DNA of 64,000 bases from contig NZ_LJYW01000001.1 of assembly GCF_001305515.1 (NCBI RefSeq), forward strand, positions 5,610,101 to 5,674,100, given 5' to 3'. The notes under the pieces are model-generated. The model made no database searches. It was not told the origin of the DNA and saw nothing but the letters and a program-made list of their open reading frames with translations. Every line of letters begins with the position of its first letter. Position 1 is the first letter of the stretch. Source of the stretch: Prosthecodimorpha hirschii (lineage in GTDB: Bacteria; Pseudomonadota; Alphaproteobacteria; Rhizobiales; Ancalomicrobiaceae). Below, piece after piece: positions 27,772-37,080 of this stretch. The position numbers were made by a program, and so were the translations under genes.

Positions 27772-27849
27772 CTATCGCATGAACAGGAACAGAAGCAGGA
27801 TGATCGGAATCGGAATTCCGATGAGCCACAACAGAATGCCGCGTCCCAT
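27772..27849 (-). CDS. 25-residue hydrophobic membrane peptide
   Basis: ATG at 27847-27849, stop at 27772-27774. The peptide opens MGRGILLWLIGIPIPIILLL and ends FLFMR: one membrane span with a proline-containing PIPII centre. Similar MGRG-LLWL-G-PIPII mini-proteins recur in alphaproteobacteria, often near stress genes, which supports a real gene. GGGAGAA lies 6 nt before the start. It is in the same orientation as the DUF892 gene, about 400 bp upstream. Function unknown; membrane-stress roles are only a guess. Confidence 0.75.
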   Translation of the reverse strand: MGRGILLWLIGIPIPIILLLFLFMR

Positions 27850-28382
27850 GATGTTCTCCCATCTTTATGGTTTGGAGACAGAAGAACGCGGCCGATCGGC
27901 TTCGGTTCCTTGCGGGAGAAGCGATTGGACTCGAATGCGCGGGCGGATAATGCTTCAGCTTGAGGTTAGGCGGTGCTGGGGCGAGCGGCCGAATGCACGG
28001 TCCCGATCGCATAATGCTTCAGGCGCCCAGGGCCCCTGGTGACCAGGAGCCGACATTTGCGCCCCGCAGGTGTCAGGTTTTGCCCACGAAATCAAATTGC
28101 GGGGGATTCGGACGCGGGAGACGGGTGGGGTCCATCCACCTCGAGCGAACCATCGGGCCGACGGATGGGAATCAGGGCAGCGTCCGCGTCATGCGCCGGC
28201 GCCACAGGAACTCGGATGTCTGTCGACGCTCGGTGAGACGCGGGGCAAGCCGAATGCGCGCAGGACAAGCCGACGCCGGCCGTGCATGCGCGGCCCTCTC
28301 GCCGGTCTGACGCTTCACGTCACCGCCCCGTCGCCCCTTGGGGCGGACTGTTTCGACCGTACGATATCTTCCGGGAGGGGGG
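27850..28382. other. 533-bp region without a supported gene
   Basis: Mixed-composition DNA between the small membrane peptide and tRNA-Lys. It has slightly AT-rich patches near 27940-28020 and 28070-28110 that may be promoters. No coding frame with a start site is convincing. Confidence 0.5.
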
Positions 28383-28458
<76 letters not shown>

Positions 28459-28702
28459 GCCGTTTCGGTGTGGCCTTGTCGGCCGGCCCGTCTGCGGTGG
28501 GCATCCGTATAGCGACACCCTTCGGGCTGTGCAACACCTAATCCGGCTTCCCCGGTGGAAAACTGCAAGCGCCTGGAAATGCGGGGGGATCGGGCCGCCC
28601 GGGCGGTTTTGCCGGGGCGGCGGGACGGCGGCGGCGGCGGCGATCGCGCGGCGGGGGCACCGCCAAGACGGCCGGGATTCAGCCGCAGGGGCGGCGGGCA
28701 GG

Positions 28703-29890
28703 TCAGCTTTGGCGGCGGCCTTTGCGGCGGAACAGGCGCTTCACGCGGTGCCAGTATTTCTGGGCGCCGCGCAGGGGGGCGGGGAGGCGGGTGCGGCGGT
28801 TCTCCGGCACCATCACGTCGCCGAGCGCCTCGTCGAGTGCGCGGGCGAGGTCCTCCAGGGTCTCGGGCGACCAGGCCGGGGCGGGCGCCTCTGCGGGCGG
28901 GTAGGCCGCGGCGAACAGCTCCGGCTGGCCGAGATGGCGCCGAAGCCATTCGATGTCGTCCATGGAATGGCGCCAGATGGTATCCAGCATCGGCTTCGGC
29001 AGCGACCAGCGTGTGCCGCGGATGTTGCGGATCGCCTGGCGGATCGGAAAGCTGCTGCTCGGATGGCGGTAGCGCTCGGCGGCTTGCGTCAGCGCCTCGA
29101 GGCTCGGCGCGGCCGCGCGCGGCGGGGCGCCCTCGGCGGCGCGCAGGCGGTCTTCGACTATGTCGTAGTGGGCCTGCAGGAGAAGCAGCGCCTCGGTCGG
29201 CGCGCCGCGATTGCTGAAGCTGCCCTGCAGTGCCTCGGCCAGCCCCGGATCGGCGCCGATCGCGGCGCAGAAGTCGGCCAGCAGGTCGCCCTTGACGAAG
29301 GCCTTGCGGTCGAACAGCCGCAGGTCGACATGGTCCCGGCCGAAGGCCTCGCAATAGGCCTCGACGCTCGCGCGGTAGTGCGGCAGCAGCTGCGCGTCCT
29401 CCGGCCGCTTGTCGAGTTCCCGGGCGAGCTGGGTCTGGGTGATGCCGCGCTTCATCAGTTCCTGGGCGCGGCTGGAGGCCCAGCTGGTCGGGTCGCGCAG
29501 ATAGGCGACGACTCGGATCTCGTCGAAATGCGGGCCGACGAAATCGCGCAGCGCGAGGCATTTCTCGCGGCTGTAGCGGAACAGACCCTGGCCGCTGATC
29601 ACCACGGTCGGCGCGCGCGGGTTCGCCAGGCGGTCGCGCACGGCGCCGATCACGGTGGCGGCGTCGTAGTTGGTGTCGCGCCGCTCGATGCCGAGGATGC
29701 GGACCACGTCGCCCTTGAGCGGCTCGACCTTGTTGGTGGCGACGACCGTCATCAGGCGGGAATGGTTCTGGCCCATGTCCAGATAGTCGATGCCATGCCG
29801 TTCCAGGATCGGGCGGGAGGCGTCGAAGGTGGTCTCGATCGAGGTCGAGCCGGTCTTGGACATCCCGATGTGAAGGACGAGTCTGGGCAT
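28703..29890 (-). CDS. Sulfotransferase-family protein
   Basis: A 395-residue protein opening MPRLVLHIGMSKTGSTSIE. SKTGSTS (11-17) is the 5'-phosphosulfate loop that binds PAPS, and VVAYLRDPTSWASSRAQ supplies the 3'-phosphate contact. The C-terminus is strongly basic (KYWHRVKRLFRRKGRR), suggesting membrane or nucleic-acid/polyanion contact. The start at ATG 29888-29890 places the PAPS loop at the usual distance. Acceptor unknown; this family often sulfates cell-surface glycans or lipids. Stands alone between tRNA-Lys and the DUF4384 cluster. Confidence 0.8.
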   Translation of the reverse strand: MPRLVLHIGMSKTGSTSIETTFDASRPILERHGIDYLDMGQNHSRLMTVVATNKVEPLKGDVVRILGIERRDTNYDAATVIGAVRDRLANPRAPTVVISGQGLFRYSREKCLALRDFVGPHFDEIRVVAYLRDPTSWASSRAQELMKRGITQTQLARELDKRPEDAQLLPHYRASVEAYCEAFGRDHVDLRLFDRKAFVKGDLLADFCAAIGADPGLAEALQGSFSNRGAPTEALLLLQAHYDIVEDRLRAAEGAPPRAAAPSLEALTQAAERYRHPSSSFPIRQAIRNIRGTRWSLPKPMLDTIWRHSMDDIEWLRRHLGQPELFAAAYPPAEAPAPAWSPETLEDLARALDEALGDVMVPENRRTRLPAPLRGAQKYWHRVKRLFRRKGRRQS

Positions 29891-30144
29891 CGGTTTGGAA
29901 GCTCCGGCCGGTCGAGGAACGCTGCCGGGTTGGTAAGGCCGGCTCCCCGGTTTGGCAACCTCGGGCGGGGGGAGCCGGGCCGAGCGGCCGGCGGTCCGGC
30001 GGGGGGGCACCCCCCTTCCCAACGGATTGTCGGGTGGCAAGATGGTTCGGGGTTGCGAGGCTTAACAAGTCGGGGCGGGGCTTCTAGTGTCGTGAATGTA
30101 AGAGTTGACGCTCCGTCGGGGCGCCGTTCGGGGGAGGGGACGCC

Positions 30145-30774
30145 ATGGGTCGGATGAGCATTTCGGGTCGGGTGGCTGCAGGCCCGGCCTTCGGGGTCCC
30201 GGCCTTCGGGGCTTTCGCCTTCGGCCTGGCGGCCCTGGCGGCGACGCTGGTGGCGCCGGTTTCGGCCTCCGCGCAGGCGGCGCGCGACCTGACGGTGGTG
30301 ACCAAGCCGGAGCGGCCGCGGCCGCGTCCCGAGGCGGGCGGTGGCGGGTCGGGCGTGTCGGGCCCGGTGACGGTGTCGCTGGTGCCGTCGGGCTCGCCGG
30401 TGATCCGGATCGGCGATCCGATCCGGTTCAAGGTGGTGTCGACCCATGCGGGCTTCGGCCATGTCTATGTGATGAGCGCGTCGGGGCGGGTGCAGCTGTG
30501 GGCGGAGAACCTGCGGCTCCAGGCCGGGGTGCCGGTCGACCTGCCGCGGCGGGGGCTGGCGATCGTGGCGGCACCGCCGGCGGGCGACGAGACGGTGCTG
30601 TTCGTGGCGACGCGCAAGCGCTTCCAGGGCTTCCTCGGCGGGTCGACGACGGCCAATCCGGCGGAACTGCAGATCACGCGGGACAGCCTGCTGCCGACCC
30701 TGCAGGGCAAGCTCGGCGTCTTCCCGCGCGAGCATTGGGGCTTCGCCCAGCTGGTCATCCGCGTCACCGAGTGA
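30145..30774 (+). CDS. Exported DUF4384-domain protein
   Basis: A 209-residue protein with a long N-terminal hydrophobic signal (about 1-44, ending VSASAQA). The mature start has ARDLTVVTKPERP, then a glycine-rich linker and a DUF4384-type beta domain: IGDPIRFKVVSTHAGFGHVYV followed by SGRVQLWAEN, the usual strand pair of the family. DUF4384 is often attached to secreted proteases, kinases or caspase-like proteins; its role is unknown. ATG 30145 has GGGAGGGG 8 nt upstream. First of three proteins here that carry this domain. Confidence 0.75.
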   Translation: MGRMSISGRVAAGPAFGVPAFGAFAFGLAALAATLVAPVSASAQAARDLTVVTKPERPRPRPEAGGGGSGVSGPVTVSLVPSGSPVIRIGDPIRFKVVSTHAGFGHVYVMSASGRVQLWAENLRLQAGVPVDLPRRGLAIVAAPPAGDETVLFVATRKRFQGFLGGSTTANPAELQITRDSLLPTLQGKLGVFPREHWGFAQLVIRVTE

Positions 30775-30985
30775 GGCTGCTCCGGCGGGCCGGCAGGCCT
30801 GCCGGGACTGTCCGGCGGGCCGGCGGAGCGGGGGACCGGGTTCCGATCCGGTTCCGGGATGCCTCGGTCCAGCCGAACCGTCCATCGCCTTCTATCCATC
30901 GCGTCCGTTCCATCGCTTCCGTTCCAACGTTTCCGAGACCATCCGGGCGGCGCGCGGCGCCGGCCCGCATCCCAAGGAGAGTTCC

Positions 30986-32173
30986 ATGCGCCATTCGATC
31001 GCCGTCGCGGGGCTCGCGGCCCTGCTTCTCGCCAGCGCCGCGGCCGTGCCGGCCTCGGCCCAGACGGTGCGCGACCTGTCGGTCGTGCAGAGCCAGGCCT
31101 ACGAGGCGGTCAAGCCGCGGCCGGGCCCGCTGACGGTGCTGACCCTGCTCGACCGGGCCGACGCGACCTATGCGGTCGGCGAGAGCGTGCGGCTCGGCGT
31201 CAAGGTGTCGGAGGACGCCTTCGTGACGGTGGTCAATGTCGGCGCCTCGGGGCGGGTGACGCAGCTGTTCCCGAACGCCTACCAGCCGGACAACCGGGTG
31301 CGGGCGGGCGAGACGCTCGAGATCCCGGCGCCGGGCAGCGGCGCGAAGATCACGGTGGGCGGCCAGACGGGCGCGGAACTGATCAAGGTGATCGCGACCT
31401 CCAAGCCGGTGCAGATCTTCGCCGACAAGGAACTGGCCGGTTCGGGCATGTTCCGCAGCCTGACGGGCGATGTCGATGCGCTGAACCGCGACCTGGCGGT
31501 GGTGGCGGCCAAGCCGCCGGAGGAGACGCGGGTGGCGATCGCCAACCAGATCATCCGGACGATCCCGAGCCGGCTGCCGGGCGGGCCGATGCCGGGGACG
31601 ATCCTGATCGTGCCGACGCCGCCGGCGCCGGCGGGGGTCTCGGGCGTGGTCTCGGTGCCCAATCCGGGCGTGCCGGTCCCGGTTCCGGGCGTGGCGGTTC
31701 CGGGCGGGGCGCCGGGCGTGGTGGTGCCGGTGGCGGTGGCGCCGTCGGCGGTGCCGACCTTCCCGCTGATGCTGGCGGCCGACAAGGCGAGCTACCGGGT
31801 CGGCGAGCCGCTGGTGATCGCGGTGACCTCGGTGGCGCCGTGCCATCTGACGGTGGTTTCGGCGAATTCGAACGGCCAGGTGCGCCAGCTGTTCCCGACC
31901 GCGCTGATGCCGAACCCGCTGGTGCAGCCCGGGCAGACGCTGTTCGTGTCGGGCGGCGGGGCACCGCAGACGGTGGTGGCGACCGGCCCGGCGCTGGAGA
32001 CGGTGACGGCGCTGTGCACCAGCGACCCGCGCCCGATCACGCCGGTGAAGACCGCCGGCGAGCCCTTCGCGGAAGCCGACAAGGCCGCCCTCGACCGCGA
32101 CCTCGCCGTCGTCCCGACCAAGCCCGCCCCCCAGCTCGGCCTCGCCCGCGTCACCATCCAGGTCACCCCGTGA
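30986..32173 (+). CDS. Exported protein with two DUF4384 domains
   Basis: A 395-residue protein: signal peptide 1 to about 26 (ending VPASAQ), then TVRDLSVVQSQAYEAVKPRP. A first DUF4384 domain (about 55-150; AVGESVRLGVKVSEDAFVTV, GRVTQLFPNAYQPDN) and a second (about 265-345; RVGEPLVIAVTSVAPCHLTV, GQVRQLFPTALMPNP) are separated by a Pro/Val/Gly-rich linker around 215-250. The element RDLAVV-x-x-KP recurs after each domain. An AAGGAGAG site precedes ATG 30986. Same strand as the preceding protein and 210 bp away; clearly a paralogue. Confidence 0.78.
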   Translation: MRHSIAVAGLAALLLASAAAVPASAQTVRDLSVVQSQAYEAVKPRPGPLTVLTLLDRADATYAVGESVRLGVKVSEDAFVTVVNVGASGRVTQLFPNAYQPDNRVRAGETLEIPAPGSGAKITVGGQTGAELIKVIATSKPVQIFADKELAGSGMFRSLTGDVDALNRDLAVVAAKPPEETRVAIANQIIRTIPSRLPGGPMPGTILIVPTPPAPAGVSGVVSVPNPGVPVPVPGVAVPGGAPGVVVPVAVAPSAVPTFPLMLAADKASYRVGEPLVIAVTSVAPCHLTVVSANSNGQVRQLFPTALMPNPLVQPGQTLFVSGGGAPQTVVATGPALETVTALCTSDPRPITPVKTAGEPFAEADKAALDRDLAVVPTKPAPQLGLARVTIQVTP

Positions 32174-32334
32174 CGACGGTCGCCCGGTGACGATTGTCGC
32201 TCGGTTGACGACGGTCACGCCGTGACCAAAAGGCCCGCGGTGACCGGCGATCCGGTTGCCCGGTGAGCTCGGACTGAGACCGGCGGCCTCCGACCCGGAG
32301 ACGGTGCGGAAGGCCCCGGGCCTTGAAGACAGTA

Positions 32335-32370
32335 AGCGAGGCCGGCGACGCAACTGTCGCCGGCCTCGCT
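32335..32370. terminator. Perfect 15-bp stem hairpin after the DUF4384 gene
   Basis: AGCGAGGCCGGCGAC (32335-32349) and its exact complement GTCGCCGGCCTCGCT (32356-32370) enclose a 6-nt loop. Placed between the convergent DUF4384 and OmpA-domain genes; TGCATTTGTG follows, so the U-tract is weak. Likely a bidirectional terminator. Confidence 0.7.
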
Positions 32371-32447
32371 TGCATTTGTGCCGATGGGGCGGCTGGGGCC
32401 GGCTCACGGCGGCCTCCATCACCACCGCCCCATCACCACCGCCCCCG

Positions 32448-33350
32448 TCACCAGAAAGAAACCTCCACCCGCCGGTTGAGCCTGTCGATGGCGTCCTGCG
32501 GATAGACGTCGGGGCCCTTGATGGATCGGGGCGCGCGCTTGCCCCGGCCGACGACCTCGAACCGCACCGCGACTCCGGTGGCCATCAGGTGGCGCGCTAC
32601 CGCGGCAGCGCGCCGCTGCGACAGGGCGAGATTGTAAGAATCGCTACCGCGGAAGTCGGTATGGCCCTCGATCCGGACGAGCGGCTTCTCGAAGGCACGC
32701 AGTTTTGCAGCGATCGCATCGAGATCGCGACGGGCGGCAGGCTCGAGCGCGGCGGAGCCGAAGCGGAACAGGAGGCTGGGGGCCTGTTTGCGCCAATGGC
32801 CGCATCTGAAGGGCCAGGGGGTGTCGGGCCAGGCGCGCAGGCCGCCGCCCTGTCCTTCTCTGTTGGCGAGGAGATAGGCTTCTTCGGCACGAGCGCGCAG
32901 ATGCTGCAGCCTCTCGGCCCCTCCGCACGTACCGCCGACCTGATCCACGTGGCTGTCGATGGCTTGGTGATAGGCGCGATCGGCAGCCGCATAGCGGCCG
33001 GCCCGAAGATCGAGGTCGGCGAGCCGCCACCAGGCATCCCAAAGGCGACCATGCTCGGCCGCCTGCTCGACCAGGGGGCGGATTCGATCGTCGCCGGCGC
33101 CGCGCGCGGACATGTCGTCGACCGCCCGCAGCAGCATGGCGCCATAGGCCCGTCGCGCCTTGGTGGCGACCTCCGCCGGGCAGGCCGCATCGATGGGGAC
33201 CAACTGCGCCAGGGCCTCGTCGCGCGAACCCGCCTTGACGGCGGTCGACAAACGCTCGAGCCCGTCTCGGCAGTCGGCCGCGTCGGCCGGTTCCGGCACC
33301 ATGACGAGGGCGCCGAGCGCGATTCCCGCCAAGCCAAGTCGCCTCTGCAT
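32448..33350 (-). CDS. Exported OmpA-C domain protein
   Basis: A 300-residue envelope protein. Signal peptide 1 to about 25 (GLAGIALGALVMVPEPADA), an alpha-helical repeat-like middle (SEL1/TPR-like, about 60-165), and a C-terminal OmpA domain (about 205-300) with the peptidoglycan-binding pattern IEGHTDFRGSDSYNLALSQ and NRRVEVSFW end. Several cysteines in the middle region suggest disulfides. ATG 33348-33350 has GGAGAGAG just upstream. Divergent from the protease gene. Probably anchors to peptidoglycan in the periplasm. Confidence 0.85.
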   Translation of the reverse strand: MQRRLGLAGIALGALVMVPEPADAADCRDGLERLSTAVKAGSRDEALAQLVPIDAACPAEVATKARRAYGAMLLRAVDDMSARGAGDDRIRPLVEQAAEHGRLWDAWWRLADLDLRAGRYAAADRAYHQAIDSHVDQVGGTCGGAERLQHLRARAEEAYLLANREGQGGGLRAWPDTPWPFRCGHWRKQAPSLLFRFGSAALEPAARRDLDAIAAKLRAFEKPLVRIEGHTDFRGSDSYNLALSQRRAAAVARHLMATGVAVRFEVVGRGKRAPRSIKGPDVYPQDAIDRLNRRVEVSFW

Positions 33351-33866
33351 GGTCTCTCTCCTGGATGATACCGTCTGCCGGCATGACAATAGCCTTACGG
33401 ACATCGCCCCCGCCGGCAAGCCGACCGCCCTCGCGCCGCCTTTGCAGGGTGACATTTCGATTGGCGGGGGGCGCCGGATACGATCGTCCGGGTCGTCGAA
33501 CCTATTCGGGCAATCATGTCGCATTCATTGAAAGCAATGGATCGTGAAAACTGGATCGAATTGTCGAATCTTATGTAAATTGACCCTGCGTGAGATCATG
33601 AGATCGGAATAATACGCCATTGATACGTATTTTCATGACGAAGCCACGCTACATGAGCGTGCGGAATCCGTCGATCGGAAGAAATAGAGTGAACCGTTTG
33701 ACGATTTCGGCGCATGGCCATGGCGTTTTTGTTTGTTCTATAGCTATGGGCCTCGCCTTGCCGGTTGCGCGGGTTTGGGCTCATAGTCTGGCGCAGCGGG
33801 GAGGCGCGGAGGTCGTGCCGGCTCCGGACAGAATTCAGGCCTCCAATCGAGACCGGGGGGACGCAG
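33351..33866. other. Divergent promoter region of the protease and OmpA-domain genes
   Basis: About 516 bp. The stretch 33490-33760 is markedly AT-rich, with TTGACG at 33699 and several TATGTAAATTG-type words, so promoters for one or both genes are expected. A short hairpin CACGCT-AGCGTG lies near 33643. No gene is seen. Confidence 0.5.
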
Positions 33867-35426
33867 ATGGACGTGAAGCAGGTTCTGGGATCGGGCCGGC
33901 GCGCCCGCAAGGCGGCGATGCTGGGCGTCGCGTTGGTGACGGGCCTTGCCGCAGGCGAGGCGATCTCGATGCGCACCGGCGTGGCGGCCGAAGCGGATGC
34001 GGGTCTCTTGCGCATGGCGCAGGCCGACCCGATGCGCGGGCTCGGCCGGGCTTCGAATTTCGATGAGGAGCCGAGCATCGACGACCTGGCGCGCAGCCGG
34101 ACGCGCACCGACCGCATTCTCGACGGCAGCCAGGCGGAAGCCGGCAAGTGGCCCAGCATGGCGGCGATCTTCATCCAGCGCCAGGGCGAGAAGCCGTTCA
34201 ACTTCTGCGGCGGCACGGTCATCTCCGAACGCTGGATCCTGACTGCGGCGCATTGCGCCGCCGCCATGAAGAAGCAGAGCAATGCCAGCTTCTTCATCCG
34301 CGAAGGCACCAACGATCTGAACGGCGGCAGCAAGAACGACGTGCAGGTCGCCGAGATCGTCGCCCATCCGGACTATGACGGCTCGAAAACCCTGAACGAC
34401 GTGGCGCTGCTGCGCCTGGCCGGCGCCGCCAAATCGCCGCGCCAGAGCCTGGCCAGCGGGCCGTTGATGGGCCAGCTGGTGGTGCCGGACCGCAAGGGCA
34501 CCGTGATCGGCTTCGGCGCCACCTCGGAGGGCGGCGACGCCTCGTCCCAGCTGATGCAGGTCGACGTTCCGGTGGTGAAGCAGAACCGCTGCCAGGAGGT
34601 CTACGGCAACGATCGGATCACCAACGCCAATTACTGCGCCGGCTACGACAAGGGCGGCAAGGATTCCTGCCAGGGCGACTCGGGCGGTCCGATGTTCGTG
34701 CCCGGCCGCAACGGCGAGTTCCTGCAGGTCGGCGTGGTCAGCTGGGGCAAGGGCTGCGGCCGGCCGAACCTGCCGGGCGTCTATGCCTCGGTCGGCCATT
34801 TCGAGCGCTGGATCCGCGAGCGGGTCAGCGATGCCGATTTCCAGGTCCAGCAGGGGCCGGAAAAGCCGGTCGTGGCCGGCACCGAGCAGGCGCTCGGCAC
34901 CGTCACGCAGGGTGCCCAGACGACCGACAAGCCGAGCCAGAATGCTCAGGTCAAGGTCGAGATCGTGCAGGGGCCGCGGCTGAAGGTCGGCCAGTTCCTG
35001 GATATCCGCGTGATCTCTTCGGTCAGCGGCCGGCTTGCCCTGTTCAACCAGGACTCGAATGGCCGCTCCTACCAGATCTTCCCCTCCAAGGGCATGCCGA
35101 GCGGCCAGGAGAATGGGGCGATCGCCCGCATCGACGCCGGCCGGCTCCTGGGGGTCCCCTCCGCCAAGCAGCGCCAGCAGGGCTTCCGCTTCCAGGTCAC
35201 CCCGCCGGTCGGCCCGAACCGTCTGATCGCGCTGGTCCTGCCCGAGCGCGTCAAGGTCGACGACGTGCTCGGCCGCTATGCCGACGGCTCGGACATTCCC
35301 AATCTCGACCAGATGCTGGCCGAGCTGGTCGATCGCGAAGTCCGCACCCGCGGCATCCAGGCCGTCAAGGTCGAGGCGCCGACCGACCGTGCGGTGTCCG
35401 AGTTCGAATACGAGATCGTCCAGTGA
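33867..35426 (+). CDS. Secreted trypsin-like serine protease with C-terminal DUF4384 domain
   Basis: A 519-residue S1-family zymogen. After a signal region (about 1-42) and propeptide, activation is expected at Arg83-Ile84 (DRILDGSQ, in place of R-IVGG). Triad: His129 in LTAAHC, Asp178 in LNDVALL, Ser272 in GDSGGP. Asp266 in KDSCQGDSGGP occupies the trypsin Asp189 position, and VSWGKGCG gives open glycine walls, so cleavage after Lys/Arg is expected. Paired cysteines as in trypsin. A DUF4384 domain (about 365-460, FNQDSNGRSYQIFPS) follows. GACCGGGGGGAC precedes ATG 33867. The serpin gene follows 153 bp downstream. Confidence 0.92.
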   Translation: MDVKQVLGSGRRARKAAMLGVALVTGLAAGEAISMRTGVAAEADAGLLRMAQADPMRGLGRASNFDEEPSIDDLARSRTRTDRILDGSQAEAGKWPSMAAIFIQRQGEKPFNFCGGTVISERWILTAAHCAAAMKKQSNASFFIREGTNDLNGGSKNDVQVAEIVAHPDYDGSKTLNDVALLRLAGAAKSPRQSLASGPLMGQLVVPDRKGTVIGFGATSEGGDASSQLMQVDVPVVKQNRCQEVYGNDRITNANYCAGYDKGGKDSCQGDSGGPMFVPGRNGEFLQVGVVSWGKGCGRPNLPGVYASVGHFERWIRERVSDADFQVQQGPEKPVVAGTEQALGTVTQGAQTTDKPSQNAQVKVEIVQGPRLKVGQFLDIRVISSVSGRLALFNQDSNGRSYQIFPSKGMPSGQENGAIARIDAGRLLGVPSAKQRQQGFRFQVTPPVGPNRLIALVLPERVKVDDVLGRYADGSDIPNLDQMLAELVDREVRTRGIQAVKVEAPTDRAVSEFEYEIVQ

Positions 35427-35579
35427 GCCGCCCGGCGCGGCGTCCCGGAACGGGCGCTGCGCCGGTCCGCCGACCCTGGCCCGCAGATCGGGCAGGGCCG
35501 GCCGCTTGTCTGGCCCCGAGATGAAGACAGAGCCGCGGCGGATCAGGTCCGACCGTTTGGCCCCCGACGGAGACGACTC

Positions 35580-36977
35580 ATGAACCGCACATCGCTGTGG
35601 CTTGCCGGAGCCCTCCTGATCGCCGGCACCTCCGCCGGCCTGTCCGACGATGCGACGCCGGCCGCGGCTGCACCGCCGCCGGCCGGCGCGCCGGCTCCCG
35701 CTGCAGCCCCGGCCCCGTCCGTTGCCGCGACCCCGGCGCCCGCCGCCAACGCGCCGGCACCGGCGACCACGGCAGCCCCGCCGGCCACGACGGCCGCCGC
35801 ATCCGATCCCGGCTGTGCGGCGGGCGGCCCGAGCGGATCGGTCGCCTGGCCGATCGGCGCCGCCGAGAAGGCCATCGGCGCCTCTCAGACCGGCCTCGCC
35901 CTCGGGCTCCTGGCCAAGCTCTCGCCGGCCGGCTCGGCCGAGACCGTGACCGTCTCGCCGACGGGTCTGACCGCGGTCCTGACCGCGCTCGAACTCGGTG
36001 CCGACGAGCCGATGCGCAAGGGCATCGAGAAGGTTCTCGGCGGGGAGAAGACCCCCGCCAAGGCGGCCGACCTGCGCCGCGCACTGCGCCGTCTGGGCGC
36101 CGACAAGCCCGGCACCGGGCCGCTCGCCGCCGCCGATGCGCTGTTCGTCGACGAGGGGCTGGGCCTGAAGCCGGGCATCGCCGAAACGCTGCTGGCGGAA
36201 GCCGGCGTCCCGGTCCGCTCGGTCGCGCTGACGACCGATGCGGGCGTCAAGGCGGTCAACGGCTTCGTGTCCGACGCCACCAAGGGGCTGATCCCGACCA
36301 TCCTCGACACCCCCGGCGCCAACACCGCCATGGTCGCCGTCAACGCCTTCCATTTCCGCGACTGCTGGGCGGTGCCGTTCGATCCGGCCGATACCCGGCC
36401 GATGCCCTTCACCGGCGGCGACGGCAAGAAGGCCGAGGTACCGACCATGCGGCTCGACGGCAAGCCGGTCGCCATGAAGGTGCAGGGCCGCTTCGCGGCG
36501 GTCGAACTGCCCTATCGCGACGCGCGCTATGCCATGACGCTGGTCACCACCACGGATGCTCCGGCCGACGCCGCCGCCTTCGCCAAGGCGCCGGCACCCG
36601 CGCTGCTCGCCGGCGAGGGCCTCGCCGAGGCCGAGATCGAACTTTCGCTGCCGGGCTTTTCGGCGGAGAACAGCCGCGATCTGCTGCCGCTTCTGAAACA
36701 GGCCGGTCTCGGCGCCGGCCTCGCCTCGCCGAAGGGCCTGGCCGGCTTCGCCGACGGCCTGTCGCTCTCCGCCATGCTGCAGAAGACGGTCGTCGCGGTC
36801 GACGAGGCCGGCACGGTGGCGGCCGGGGCGACGGCTGCGGTCGTCACCCGTTCCGCCGGCCCGCGCCTGCCGCGCGTGACCTTCGACAAGCCGTTCGTCT
36901 TCGCGCTGCGCCACAAGCCGACCGGTCTCGTCGTGATGGCCGGTTATGTCGGCCTGCCCAAGGCGGCCGCCAAGTGA
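35580..36977 (+). CDS. Exported serpin (serine protease inhibitor)
   Basis: A 465-residue serpin. Signal peptide 1-22, then a 50-residue Ala/Pro/Thr linker, then a serpin core. Diagnostic are VNAFHFRDCWAVPFDPADT (family N-A-x-Y-F-K-G-x-W pattern), VELPYRDARYAM, and the reactive-loop hinge VDEAGTVAAGATAA (407-420), whose small residues match inhibitory serpins. The strand FDKPFVFALRH closes the fold. Arg424 (TRS) sits where P1 is expected within one residue. It probably traps trypsin-type proteases, including the one encoded immediately upstream, but could instead defend against foreign enzymes. GGAGAC precedes ATG. Confidence 0.88.
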   Translation: MNRTSLWLAGALLIAGTSAGLSDDATPAAAAPPPAGAPAPAAAPAPSVAATPAPAANAPAPATTAAPPATTAAASDPGCAAGGPSGSVAWPIGAAEKAIGASQTGLALGLLAKLSPAGSAETVTVSPTGLTAVLTALELGADEPMRKGIEKVLGGEKTPAKAADLRRALRRLGADKPGTGPLAAADALFVDEGLGLKPGIAETLLAEAGVPVRSVALTTDAGVKAVNGFVSDATKGLIPTILDTPGANTAMVAVNAFHFRDCWAVPFDPADTRPMPFTGGDGKKAEVPTMRLDGKPVAMKVQGRFAAVELPYRDARYAMTLVTTTDAPADAAAFAKAPAPALLAGEGLAEAEIELSLPGFSAENSRDLLPLLKQAGLGAGLASPKGLAGFADGLSLSAMLQKTVVAVDEAGTVAAGATAAVVTRSAGPRLPRVTFDKPFVFALRHKPTGLVVMAGYVGLPKAAAK

Positions 36978-37080
36978 ACGACGGCCGGCCGGTGCCCGCG
37001 CGCGCCGGCCGGTCCTGCCACCAAGCTCCGCCACCAAGCCCGTCACCACGCCCCGTCACCGAGCCGAGGCCCGTGCGATC

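Noticed and set aside
33744-37049. A 1101-codon minus-strand open frame antisense to the protease and serpin
   Set aside because: It spans two well-supported genes in other frames; composition is that of a shadow frame, with no motif recognised.
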